This document shows, piece by piece, positions 19,223 to 28,012 of a stretch of 64,000 nucleotides of DNA (the first letter of the stretch is position 1; each line of letters starts with the position of its first letter). Both the position numbers and the translations under genes were made by a program. Source of the DNA: an uncultured Alphaproteobacteria bacterium (GTDB taxonomy: Bacteria; Pseudomonadota; Alphaproteobacteria; Methylaequorales; Methylaequoraceae); the NCBI GenBank assembly GCA_902563305.1, contig CACEWP010000001.1:62001-126000 (forward strand), read 5' to 3'. The notes under the pieces are model-generated. The model had not been told where the DNA came from. It did not search any database and saw only the letters and a list, made by a program, of their open reading frames with translations.

Positions 19223-19426
19223 ATGGAAAAAGAACAGTTCAAAAAATGGAGAAAAAAGAATGGTTTTTCTCAAGCAGAGGCTGCTAATGTACTTGGCCTA
19301 AAAAGGAGAATGATCCAGTATTATGAGAAGGGTAAAAAAGGAGAAAAAGATATAAAAATACCCAAATATATAAAATTAGCATGTGAAGCGATAGAACTTA
19401 AGAAAAAGTTAAAGAAACTGGTTTAA
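19223..19426 (+). CDS. XRE-family HTH transcriptional regulator (67 aa)
   Basis: MEKEQFKKWRKKNGFSQAEAANVLGLKRRMIQYYEKGKKGEKDIKIPKYIKLACEAIE; HTH. ATG 19223 preferred over 19160, which would abut the palindrome. Confidence 0.85.
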   Translation: MEKEQFKKWRKKNGFSQAEAANVLGLKRRMIQYYEKGKKGEKDIKIPKYIKLACEAIELKKKLKKLV

Positions 19427-19445
19427 TTTTAAAAGGAGTAAACTT

Positions 19446-19991
19446 ATGAGCGATAATTTTGACATCAAAGTTGGTGAGTCACTAATTGCTGGAGGACCAC
19501 CAGGAACAGCAGCTGAGCCGGAAGTAGTTATCGGAAAATTTAACGGCCCATTTGGAACAGCTTTCGCCACCTTACTAGGCAATCAAGTTAAAGGACATAC
19601 AAAAGTTCTTGCGATAATGAACACAGACGTAATGGTTAGGCCAGCAACATTAATGGTGAGCAAGGTCACTGTCAAAGACGACAGATATACCAATATTTTA
19701 ATGGGAACAGTTCAAGGAGCTATTGCTAATGGTGTGTTAGATTCCGTTAGAGAGGGTTATATTCCAAAGAAAATAGTTAATGATGTAGGCATTATTGTAT
19801 CAGTTTGGTTGAATCCAAGTGTAGCTGAAGACAAAAATTTAGATCACAAAATACTTTTTGATATTCATCGTAAGGCGACCACGAGTGCAATAAAGAAAGC
19901 AATGAAGGACGAGCCATCGATAGATTGGCTTTTAGAAAACCAAGATAAAATTGTTCATAAATACTTTGAAAAAGCATTAGATTCCAAGTAA
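19446..19991 (+). CDS. formaldehyde-activating enzyme (Fae) family protein
   Basis: KVGESLIAGGPPGTAAEPEVVIGKFNGPFGTAFATLL...MVRPATLMVSKVTVKD...GTVQGAIANGVLDSV follows the Fae pattern; SD AAAAGGAGTAAACTT; 19 nt after the XRE gene. Confidence 0.85.
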   Translation: MSDNFDIKVGESLIAGGPPGTAAEPEVVIGKFNGPFGTAFATLLGNQVKGHTKVLAIMNTDVMVRPATLMVSKVTVKDDRYTNILMGTVQGAIANGVLDSVREGYIPKKIVNDVGIIVSVWLNPSVAEDKNLDHKILFDIHRKATTSAIKKAMKDEPSIDWLLENQDKIVHKYFEKALDSK

Positions 19992-19992
19992 C

Positions 19993-20082
19993 AGTGTATA
20001 TGCACATAAGATAGATTTCTAATGGATTTTAGGCGTTCTTTTAAATTAACCTGCAATTTCACATAAATAGTGCATATACACT
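19993..20082. repeat. 13-bp perfect inverted repeat AGTGTATATGCAC ... GTGCATATACACT with 64-nt spacer
   Basis: Arms at 19993-20005 and 20070-20082, in the convergent gap between fae and the GT4-DgkA gene. Confidence 0.75.
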
Positions 20083-21475
20083 AAAAAAATCTCTTCAATA
20101 TGGATACATAAGTAACAAACACAAAAACAAGTGAGCAAAGAACAGCTGCACTGCCTAAATCTTTGGCTCTTTTTGAAAGGTCGTGATGTGAAAAAGAAAT
20201 TCTGTCAATGGTGGCTTCAATGCTTGAATTAAGTAATTCAATTATGAGTAAAAGCATAATACTTCCAATCATGAGAAGTTTTTCTGTAGTCTCGGTTGGA
20301 AATATAAAAGCAAGAGGGATTAATATCAAAGTGAGAAGTAGTTCTTGTCTGAAAGCACTCTCCTCCTTAAAAGCAAATATAAATCCTGAGAGACTATTTA
20401 TTAAAGCAAAATATAATCTCCTCAACCCAGTATTCTTTTTATGTGGATTCTCTTTAAAGACATATGTTTTTGGATCCCTTTTTTTTGAATTTTGTAGATT
20501 AGATTCAAAGATATTGACAACATTCTCCCAGGTGAATTTTTTTACATAATGTAAAGGTTTGTTGGCCGGTATTTTTAATGCATTTAAACACGCTATTTTA
20601 AGATTTTTATTTAGAACCCCTGCTCCACTTTTTCCAATAACATTGATTGGGCCTGCAACTGGAAATGCGGCTACTGGTAATCCGCATGCCATAGCTTCTA
20701 GTAATACTAGCCCGAAAGTATCGGTTTTGCTTGGAAAAACGAATAAATCTGCTTTTCCATAGTATTCATGTAATTCATGTTGTTTTTTTTCACCAAAAAA
20801 TTTGACATTTGGATATTTTTTTTCGAGTTTGCGTCTATCAGGACCATCACCTACAATCCATTTTTCACAGTCGAGATCTAATTTTAAAAACGCTTCTAAG
20901 TTTTTTTCAATAGCAACTCTTCCTATGTTTATCAAAATAGGTTTGCCATTTTTCTTTTTTTGCAAAGGGGGTTTGAAAAGCTTAAAATCAACACCTCGTG
21001 GCCATATTGTAGTATTATGTATATTCCACTTTTTTAAATCTTCTATTACTGATTTTGTAGGAACAAGTATTTTATGTGCTTTACTATGAAACCATTTTAG
21101 ATAACCATAACCTATAAAAAGAGGAACTTTAGTTCTCTTATATATATATTCCGCAAATTTTGTATGAAATGAAGTTGTATAAACAAGTCCATTTTTTACC
21201 ACATAATTTCTTCCTGCTAAACCTAGTGGACCCTCAGTTGCAATATGAATCGCATCTGGATTGAATTCTTTAATTAACTTTTTAACTTTGTTCCCTGGAA
21301 AAAAAGATAACCGGATTTCAGGGTAAGTAGGACAAGGAAATGTTTTAAACAGATCAGGTGTTATCATTAAAACATTATGACCTTTTTTTTCTAAAAGTTC
21401 TTTTGTTTTAGATAACGTATGGACCACTCCATTAACTTGAGGGTGCCAGGCATCTGAGATAATTACTATTTTCAT
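20081..21475 (-). CDS. GT4 glycosyltransferase (Agt-like) fused to a C-terminal prokaryotic diacylglycerol kinase (DgkA) domain
   Basis: MKIVIISDAWHPQVNGVVHTL...GRVAIEKNLEAFL...DTFGLVLLEAMACGLPV (GT4), then EESAFRQELLL...ELLNSSIEATIDRIS..HHDLSKRAKDLGSAAV (DgkA, about 20084-20452). Confidence 0.88.
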   Translation of the reverse strand: MKIVIISDAWHPQVNGVVHTLSKTKELLEKKGHNVLMITPDLFKTFPCPTYPEIRLSFFPGNKVKKLIKEFNPDAIHIATEGPLGLAGRNYVVKNGLVYTTSFHTKFAEYIYKRTKVPLFIGYGYLKWFHSKAHKILVPTKSVIEDLKKWNIHNTTIWPRGVDFKLFKPPLQKKKNGKPILINIGRVAIEKNLEAFLKLDLDCEKWIVGDGPDRRKLEKKYPNVKFFGEKKQHELHEYYGKADLFVFPSKTDTFGLVLLEAMACGLPVAAFPVAGPINVIGKSGAGVLNKNLKIACLNALKIPANKPLHYVKKFTWENVVNIFESNLQNSKKRDPKTYVFKENPHKKNTGLRRLYFALINSLSGFIFAFKEESAFRQELLLTLILIPLAFIFPTETTEKLLMIGSIMLLLIIELLNSSIEATIDRISFSHHDLSKRAKDLGSAAVLCSLVFVFVTYVSILKRFF

Positions 21476-21485
21476 AACTAGGAAA

Positions 21486-22286
21486 TTAAGTTTTTTGTGG
21501 GAGCTGAAAGTGACTTGAATGCTCTTGAGAAATTCTAGATGACCAGTCAACAATCTCTAGATTACCATCGATATGTTCTACAATTGCGGTCATAGACTCT
21601 ACCCAATCACCGCTATTACAATATATTATATCATGAATTGATTTGAATTCTGCTTTGTGTATATGCCCACAAACAACACCATCAAACCCTCTTCTTTTTG
21701 CCTCCTTAGTCATTACTAATTCATAGGCAGTAATAAATGAAACAGCTTTTTTTACCTTTTGTTTAATAAACTTTGATAATGACCAGTAAGGTAGCTTTAA
21801 AAATTGTCTAATATTATTAAATAGATTGTTTAAGCGGATTAACATAGCATAACACTTGTCACCAACATATGCGAGCCAACGAGCATGTCTAATAACGCTA
21901 TCAAATTGATCTCCATGAATGATCCATAATTTCTTACCCTTGAGAGTGGTATGGTGAGCTTCCTTTTCAATTATTATATCTCCGAAATTCACACCAATAT
22001 ATTTACGCGCAGCTTCATCATGGTTACCTGGTATAAATACAACTTTTACTCCTTTCCTAGCTTTTCTTAGTAATTTTTGGATAACATCATTGTGAGCTTG
22101 TGGCCAATACCATTTTTTCTTCAATCGCCATCCATCGATAATGTCTCCTACAAGAAAAATTTTTTCGGACTTTGAAACTTTAAGAAACTCTAAAAGAAGT
22201 TCTGCTTTGCAACCGCTTGTACCTAGATGAACATCTGAAATCCATATTGTTCTGTAACGATTATGTTTAAAGGATACGCCATCCAT
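21486..22286 (-). CDS. plcP: metallophosphoesterase, PlcP-like phospholipase C (LpxH-like fold)
   Basis: WISDVHLGTSGCKAELLLEFLK, GDIIDGWRL, GNHDE, CGHIHKAE; adjacency to Agt-like GT4 supports PlcP over LpxH. Confidence 0.82.
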   Translation of the reverse strand: MDGVSFKHNRYRTIWISDVHLGTSGCKAELLLEFLKVSKSEKIFLVGDIIDGWRLKKKWYWPQAHNDVIQKLLRKARKGVKVVFIPGNHDEAARKYIGVNFGDIIIEKEAHHTTLKGKKLWIIHGDQFDSVIRHARWLAYVGDKCYAMLIRLNNLFNNIRQFLKLPYWSLSKFIKQKVKKAVSFITAYELVMTKEAKRRGFDGVVCGHIHKAEFKSIHDIIYCNSGDWVESMTAIVEHIDGNLEIVDWSSRISQEHSSHFQLPQKT

Positions 22287-22365
22287 TCATATTATTTATC
22301 AAATAAATGTGTCAAAATTATTACAACACCACATATAGTGTTACTAATATGATATGACACAAAAA

Positions 22366-22390
22366 AAAAGAGGCTTATAAAGCCTCTTTT
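22366..22390 (-). terminator. rho-independent terminator downstream of the porin
   Basis: AAAAGAGGCTT-ata-AAGCCTCTTTT stem with a T run on the minus strand (A-tract 22357-22369 on +). Confidence 0.85.
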
Positions 22391-22420
22391 TAATTTTTGA
22401 AATTACTAAGGAAGGAAAAC

Positions 22421-23872
22421 TTAGTATTTTAGATGTAGTCGAGCTTGAATTGACGAAATTTCAGAGTCTCTCATTCCATTTGAGTTATCTGAACCATAAT
22501 CACCGTAAGTGTATTCAGCCATCAGTCTAACGTTTGAGTTAAAGTAGTGATTGAAACCGAAAGTATGAGCTTCGCCAGAACCACCATTTCTATCTCCAGT
22601 ACCGGTTACATTTGTATCATGATCTGTTTGATCTATCCATTCGTATTGATACTTTGGCATAAAACAATGTCTTTTACATTTTAGTCCACCTAATGCACCT
22701 TTTTTTCCGCTATGTTTAAATTTGCCAGAAAATGCGTACGCTACACTTATCGACCCACCATGATAATTGAAATCTTCTTCAGCAATAGTAGTACTATTTG
22801 GAGCTGAATATTCATATTTACCTACTTGGTATTCAGCCTGCGAAAATAGCTGTCCGTAAATCAGACTATATTGAGGACCAAAAAAGTGATGATATTTAAG
22901 ATTGGTTTCATCACCTAAATCTATTGGTTTGTCAACTAAGGTATGAAGTCCGTTTGCTCTAGCACTATTTGTGTCATAACGACCAGTGGCATTACGATCA
23001 CCACCTGTATCAGTATCTGTATTACTAAGGTCTAATGCACCAAAATGAGCACCTATAAGAAGAGAAGTACCTTCTCCAAAATAGTTAGGAGCCTTACTTT
23101 TAATAACTTGGTATTGTGTTGCAACACTACCTCCAAACGATTCGTTATTTTTCTCAGTACCTACTACATTTTCTGACCCATCAGAAATATTTTGTTCGAT
23201 AGCACTTTCCATACCGTGGAAAAGAGTCGCCTTTAAGTGAAACCTGCTACCAAATGCTCCAGCTGTATCATAACCAATACCGGTTCTGTGACCAAAATTC
23301 ATAGTTTCATTATGCATTGGTCTTTCCATAAATATCAAATTGTTAGAACTTGTATTTTCATACAATCCTGCTGCTGCTTTTTGGTTACCAAATGTAAGCT
23401 TACCAAATCCTTTAATGCTTTTTGAAATAAGAGCATCTTTAAATATAACAGTTCTGTCTGCAAGGTCATCCCCTCCATCAGCAAAGTCAGGTTGGAAAGC
23501 AAAACCCCATCCATTTCCAATATCACCTTTTAATGTGAATCTTAGTCTTCTGAATTCTGATCCTAAACCGGCTTCAGTGATTTTTCCTGTTGTTCCATCT
23601 GCAAGAGTCCCGTCATAATCAAGAAGGCCTCCGACATCGTACATAATTCTGCCTTTAATCTGAAACTTATATTTTCCGTCAGTGCTTTTGATACGCAAAC
23701 CCTTGCCTTTTTCAAAGTAAGCCTTACCTTTATCACCTTTGGACATCTGTTCTTTCATTTTTAGTATTTCGTTTTGCAGTGCGTCGATCTGTGCACCAAC
23801 GTCTTGTGCTTTGGCGTTTGTAATCAGACCGCTCATTGCCATGATTGCAATACCTGAGTATAATTTTTTCAT
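22421..23872 (-). CDS. phosphate-selective porin (OprO/OprP family)
   Basis: Signal peptide, coiled-coil N-term, FRRLRFTLKGDIGNGWGFAFQPDFADG, C-terminal beta-barrel with aromatic-type end (ARLHLKY). Confidence 0.85.
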   Translation of the reverse strand: MKKLYSGIAIMAMSGLITNAKAQDVGAQIDALQNEILKMKEQMSKGDKGKAYFEKGKGLRIKSTDGKYKFQIKGRIMYDVGGLLDYDGTLADGTTGKITEAGLGSEFRRLRFTLKGDIGNGWGFAFQPDFADGGDDLADRTVIFKDALISKSIKGFGKLTFGNQKAAAGLYENTSSNNLIFMERPMHNETMNFGHRTGIGYDTAGAFGSRFHLKATLFHGMESAIEQNISDGSENVVGTEKNNESFGGSVATQYQVIKSKAPNYFGEGTSLLIGAHFGALDLSNTDTDTGGDRNATGRYDTNSARANGLHTLVDKPIDLGDETNLKYHHFFGPQYSLIYGQLFSQAEYQVGKYEYSAPNSTTIAEEDFNYHGGSISVAYAFSGKFKHSGKKGALGGLKCKRHCFMPKYQYEWIDQTDHDTNVTGTGDRNGGSGEAHTFGFNHYFNSNVRLMAEYTYGDYGSDNSNGMRDSEISSIQARLHLKY

Positions 23873-23911
23873 AATATTCCCTCGTAAAGTTAAAAATGTA
23901 AGCTAGTAATT

Positions 23912-23933
23912 TTTTGTTACAACTTTATGACAA
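23912..23933 (-). promoter_or_regulatory. Pho box upstream of the porin
   Basis: Minus strand TTGTCATAAAGTTGTAACAAAA, 11-bp-spaced half-sites. Confidence 0.8.
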
Positions 23934-24027
23934 ACAAGCTTTTAACAAAATTTAAACAAGTTTGTTGCAAAAAAACAACAACAACAATTTATATCAACAA
24001 AATAACACTAAATTAAAAGACAATTTT

Positions 24028-25287
24028 CTAAGAAGATTTGTATTTTTCAAACGTTATAGAAAATGATGACCCTTTGTTAACTTCGGATTGAATATTTAAT
24101 TGTGCATTATGTCTGTTTAAAATATGTTTGACAATTGAGAGACCAAGGCCGGTGTGACCAGTATCTCTTGGTCTTGAGGTATCAATTCTATAGAACCTTT
24201 TGGTCAGCATTGGAATATTTTGATTTGAAATTCCAATGCCAAAATCTTGCACAAGAAACACTACGGTATTTAGTTTTGTCATTAATTTTATTTGTACAGG
24301 TTTCTTGGACTGACTGTGGGTTAAAGCATTTTCTATGATATTAAAAAAAACTTGCTCTAATTCTGATTCATCACCAATAATCTCAGTTTTTCTTCTAGGA
24401 ATTGAAAACTGATATTTTGTTTTGCTCAAAAACTTTCTTTCTTTACATGTTTTTCGAATATTTTCCAAAATTTCGTTAAGATTAACCTTGCCTTCAGGGG
24501 GGATATATTCAATCCTTTCAATTCGTGTAAGAGAAAGCAGATCTTTAACTAACGATGACATTCGGCTAGCTTCATTGAACATAGTTTTAAGGAATTCTTC
24601 CTTTTTTGAATTTTTTTTGGGAGACTCATTTATTAAAGTCTCACAGTATCCAATAATTGATGCAATTGGAGTTTTTAATTCATGACTAGCATTTGCTATA
24701 AAATCTCTCTGAATATTCTGAATATTGTGTTGAGATGTCGTATCAAATAGTCTGATGAAATTTAATTTATTTTTCCCCAAATCTCTTCTGCCAGAAACCC
24801 AAATATTAAAGATTTTTTCCTTTGGATAAATTAAATTCAACTCTCTCTCAACAGGTTTCTTTTGCTTAACAGATTCGTCAATAAGCAAACTTAGTTCTGG
24901 AATTCTAAGCGTTGAATAAATATTTTTTTGTTTTGAATCTTCTCCAAAAAATTCAATAGCTTGTTCATTCATTTCAATAATAATATTATTCTGGTCAATA
25001 ATAAGAAGTGGATCTGGGAAAAACTGAAAAAAATAGTCATAAAAAAAAATTCTCAAGCGGGCGGATTTAGAATTTTCGTTTAGACTTTTGATAATTAGAT
25101 TTGTATTAAAAATAATTGGTTGAAATAAATTAAAAAAGAAAACTTTGTCTGAGCGAATACCCTTCCCTTTGAAGCTTTGAAGGGATTTACTAATAATCTT
25201 CAAATCTTTTATGAAAATTACCAATAAAACTAATAGGATTAAAAACATAAAAAGAAATACGATAATTATGTCTTTATGAATAAACAT
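24028..25287 (-). CDS. phoR: phosphate regulon sensor histidine kinase PhoR
   Basis: N-terminal TM, PAS, HisKA (FIANASHELKTPIASIIGYCETL), HATPase; resembles PhoR. Confidence 0.85.
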   Translation of the reverse strand: MFIHKDIIIVFLFMFLILLVLLVIFIKDLKIISKSLQSFKGKGIRSDKVFFFNLFQPIIFNTNLIIKSLNENSKSARLRIFFYDYFFQFFPDPLLIIDQNNIIIEMNEQAIEFFGEDSKQKNIYSTLRIPELSLLIDESVKQKKPVERELNLIYPKEKIFNIWVSGRRDLGKNKLNFIRLFDTTSQHNIQNIQRDFIANASHELKTPIASIIGYCETLINESPKKNSKKEEFLKTMFNEASRMSSLVKDLLSLTRIERIEYIPPEGKVNLNEILENIRKTCKERKFLSKTKYQFSIPRRKTEIIGDESELEQVFFNIIENALTHSQSKKPVQIKLMTKLNTVVFLVQDFGIGISNQNIPMLTKRFYRIDTSRPRDTGHTGLGLSIVKHILNRHNAQLNIQSEVNKGSSFSITFEKYKSS

Positions 25288-25326
25288 GAAAATGATTTAA
25301 TAGATTGTATACTAATTTAAATTAAT

Positions 25327-27999
25327 ATGAAATTAAAACAACCTGATATAAAAGGTTTCACCTCTGATAAAAAAAAAATAGAGTCCTCAAAACCAACCCC
25401 AATGATGCAACAATACCTTGAGGTAAAAGATAGGCATCAAGATTATTTACTTTTTTATAGGATGGGCGATTTTTATGAGCTTTTTTTTGAAGATGCTGTT
25501 TTAGCTTCGTCAGTATTAGGTATTGCCCTTACTAAGCGAGGTAAATTAAATGATAAAGATATTCCAATGTGCGGAGTTCCAGCACATGCATCTCAAACAT
25601 ATTTATCTAGATTAATTGACCAAGGTCACAAAGTAGCAGTTGCAGAACAGTTGGAGGATAAAGATTCTTCACCAAAAAATAAGAAAATCTTCACAAGAGA
25701 TGTTGTAAAAATAATTACACCTGGAACAATTCTGGATGATTCATTATTAGATTCCAAGTTTAATAATCATCTTGCAAGTATTTCATTTGTAAAAGGTGAA
25801 ATTTCAATTTCATGGACTGATATGTCTACAGGATCAATAAAGCTTCAGACAATAACAGGGAGTAATTCAATAAACGATGTATATGAATTAATAAATAAAA
25901 TTGAACCCGAAGAAATAATATTATCTGACCAAATTAATAAAATAAAGTTACTCGATTCAAGATTTAATTTATTTGAAAAAATAATTTCAAAGGTTCCCAA
26001 TGAATTTTTTGATCCTCAAAATAATAAATTAAAAATACAAGATTTTTTTCAAAACACTGCTATTGAATCTTTTGGTGACCTAAGAGAATCAGATTTTAGT
26101 GCTCTTGGGGCATTGATAAATTATGTAGAACTTACACAAAAACAAAATATTCCACTGATCAATGACTTCCAAATCGTTAATAAATTAAACTTTATGCAAA
26201 TAGACAACTTTTCTATGAGAAGCTTAGAAATATTTGAAAAAAATGATGGGCAAAAAACCGGATGTCTTTTGGAAGTAATCGATAAAACCAAGACTGCAGC
26301 AGGTGGAAGACTATTAAAAGATTATTTAAAATATCCTTTAATAGAAAATAAAGAAATAAAAAAAAGACATCAGTTTGTTGAAACTTTTATAAAAAACTCC
26401 CTAACCATGACAAGAATAATTAACTTATTATCATCTCAATCTGATGTCGAACGAGCTTTGTCGAGAGTTAGTGCAAAAATTAATAATCCGAGAGACTTAT
26501 TACTACTAAAGAATTTCATAGAAAATTCTGAAAAAATTTTTCTGGAAGTCAAAGAAATCAAGAAAAAAGAGCTAGAGCATTTGTATCCAAGTAAGCAATC
26601 TATGGAAAACGCATCTAGAATAAAAGATCTTATTTCAAAAAATATAATTGAAGCCCCACCAATAAACCTAAATGAAGGAGGTGTTTTTAGGCAATATGTA
26701 TCAAAGGATCTCGATTCGTTAAGAAATATAAAAAATGAGAAACAAAAAGAAATTTTGGCTATGCAAGAAAAATATTGTCGAATTACTAACATATCAAACT
26801 TAAAAATAAAGTTTAATAACATTCATGGATATTTTATTGAAGTGACAAATAAGAATGCAGAAAAAATTTCATATTCAAATGAATTTAAATTTACATTGAT
26901 TCAAAATACAGTAAACAATTCCAGATTTCAAACAGACGAACTCTTAAAGGCTTCAATTGAAATACAAAACGCTCAAGAAGATGCAATTTTACTTGAGAAG
27001 AAACTATATTCACAAATCTGCAATGACATTAATAAATCAAGTCAAGACGTTTATGTAATTTCAAAGAAAATTGCATTTATTGATGTCATTACGAATTTTG
27101 CTAACCTGGCAATAATAAAGAATTTCGTAAAACCTAATCTAATTGAGGAAACATCTTTAGATATTGTCGGAGGACGACATCCAGTAGTAGAGGAGAGTTT
27201 GCTGGAGAAATCCCAAGAATTCACTCCAAATGACTGTAAAATGAATAGGGAAAACTTTGCATGGTTAATGACAGGGCCAAATATGGCGGGAAAAAGTACT
27301 TTTTTAAGACAAGTTGCAATAATTATTATTATGAATCAGATAGGGTCTTTTGTACCAGCTGATTCTGCAAATATTGGAGTATTCGATAAAATTTTTACAA
27401 GGATTGGAGCTTCGGATAATTTGTCCAAAGGCATGTCAACATTTATGACAGAGATGGTTGAAACATCAAGAATCTTGAACGAAGCTACCAAAAACTCTTT
27501 AGTAATATTAGATGAGCTAGGAAGAGGTACATCTACAGAAGATGGGTTGGCTATTGCACAAGCAGTATTAGAATATATTTTGATGAAAGTAAATTGTTTG
27601 ACGTTATTTGCAACACATTTTAAGCAATTGTGTTTTTTAGCAGATCATTACAGTTCACTTAACTTAAAAACACTAAAAATAAAAAAATGGAATGATGAAA
27701 TAGTTTTTCTTTACAAATTAATCGATGGAATATCCGAGGGATCTTTTGGTATTCATGTAGCAAGTATGGCTGGAATTAAAAAACCAATTTTAGAAAGATC
27801 CAAAAAAATTCTTCAGAAGATTAATCCAGGCCAAAATGTAAACAAAGAATTAATTGATAAAGATGGTTTCAATAAAAAAACAGAAGAGGATAGAAAAAAA
27901 ATTAATGATCTTATCAATATGCTTAATAGATTAAATTTAGATGAAGTTAGTCCAAAAGATGCTCTAGATATTCTTTATGCTATGAAAAAAAACTTCTAG
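25327..27999 (+). CDS. mutS: DNA mismatch repair protein MutS
   Basis: TPMMQQYLEVKDRHQDYLLFYRMGDFYELFFEDA; TGPNMAGKSTFLRQ. Confidence 0.98.
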   Translation: MKLKQPDIKGFTSDKKKIESSKPTPMMQQYLEVKDRHQDYLLFYRMGDFYELFFEDAVLASSVLGIALTKRGKLNDKDIPMCGVPAHASQTYLSRLIDQGHKVAVAEQLEDKDSSPKNKKIFTRDVVKIITPGTILDDSLLDSKFNNHLASISFVKGEISISWTDMSTGSIKLQTITGSNSINDVYELINKIEPEEIILSDQINKIKLLDSRFNLFEKIISKVPNEFFDPQNNKLKIQDFFQNTAIESFGDLRESDFSALGALINYVELTQKQNIPLINDFQIVNKLNFMQIDNFSMRSLEIFEKNDGQKTGCLLEVIDKTKTAAGGRLLKDYLKYPLIENKEIKKRHQFVETFIKNSLTMTRIINLLSSQSDVERALSRVSAKINNPRDLLLLKNFIENSEKIFLEVKEIKKKELEHLYPSKQSMENASRIKDLISKNIIEAPPINLNEGGVFRQYVSKDLDSLRNIKNEKQKEILAMQEKYCRITNISNLKIKFNNIHGYFIEVTNKNAEKISYSNEFKFTLIQNTVNNSRFQTDELLKASIEIQNAQEDAILLEKKLYSQICNDINKSSQDVYVISKKIAFIDVITNFANLAIIKNFVKPNLIEETSLDIVGGRHPVVEESLLEKSQEFTPNDCKMNRENFAWLMTGPNMAGKSTFLRQVAIIIIMNQIGSFVPADSANIGVFDKIFTRIGASDNLSKGMSTFMTEMVETSRILNEATKNSLVILDELGRGTSTEDGLAIAQAVLEYILMKVNCLTLFATHFKQLCFLADHYSSLNLKTLKIKKWNDEIVFLYKLIDGISEGSFGIHVASMAGIKKPILERSKKILQKINPGQNVNKELIDKDGFNKKTEEDRKKINDLINMLNRLNLDEVSPKDALDILYAMKKNF

Positions 28000-28012
28000 A
28001 AAACAAAACTAA

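Noticed and set aside
18001-20082. Toxin-antitoxin or phage-defence interpretation of the XRE island
   Set aside because: No toxin or defence domain (nuclease, RelE/HigB, HEPN) recognisable; Fae and a Lys-rich coiled-coil do not fit known TA pairs
21486-22286. Calling the metallophosphoesterase LpxH
   Set aside because: Shared fold, but sequence pattern (HLGTSGCKAELLLEFL) and adjacency to an Agt-like GT4 favour PlcP; not fully excluded
23961-23990. CAA-rich stretch (aacaacaacaacaa) between porin and phoR
   Set aside because: Low-complexity tract; at most a weak hairpin with GTTTGTTG, not a CRISPR or microsatellite of note
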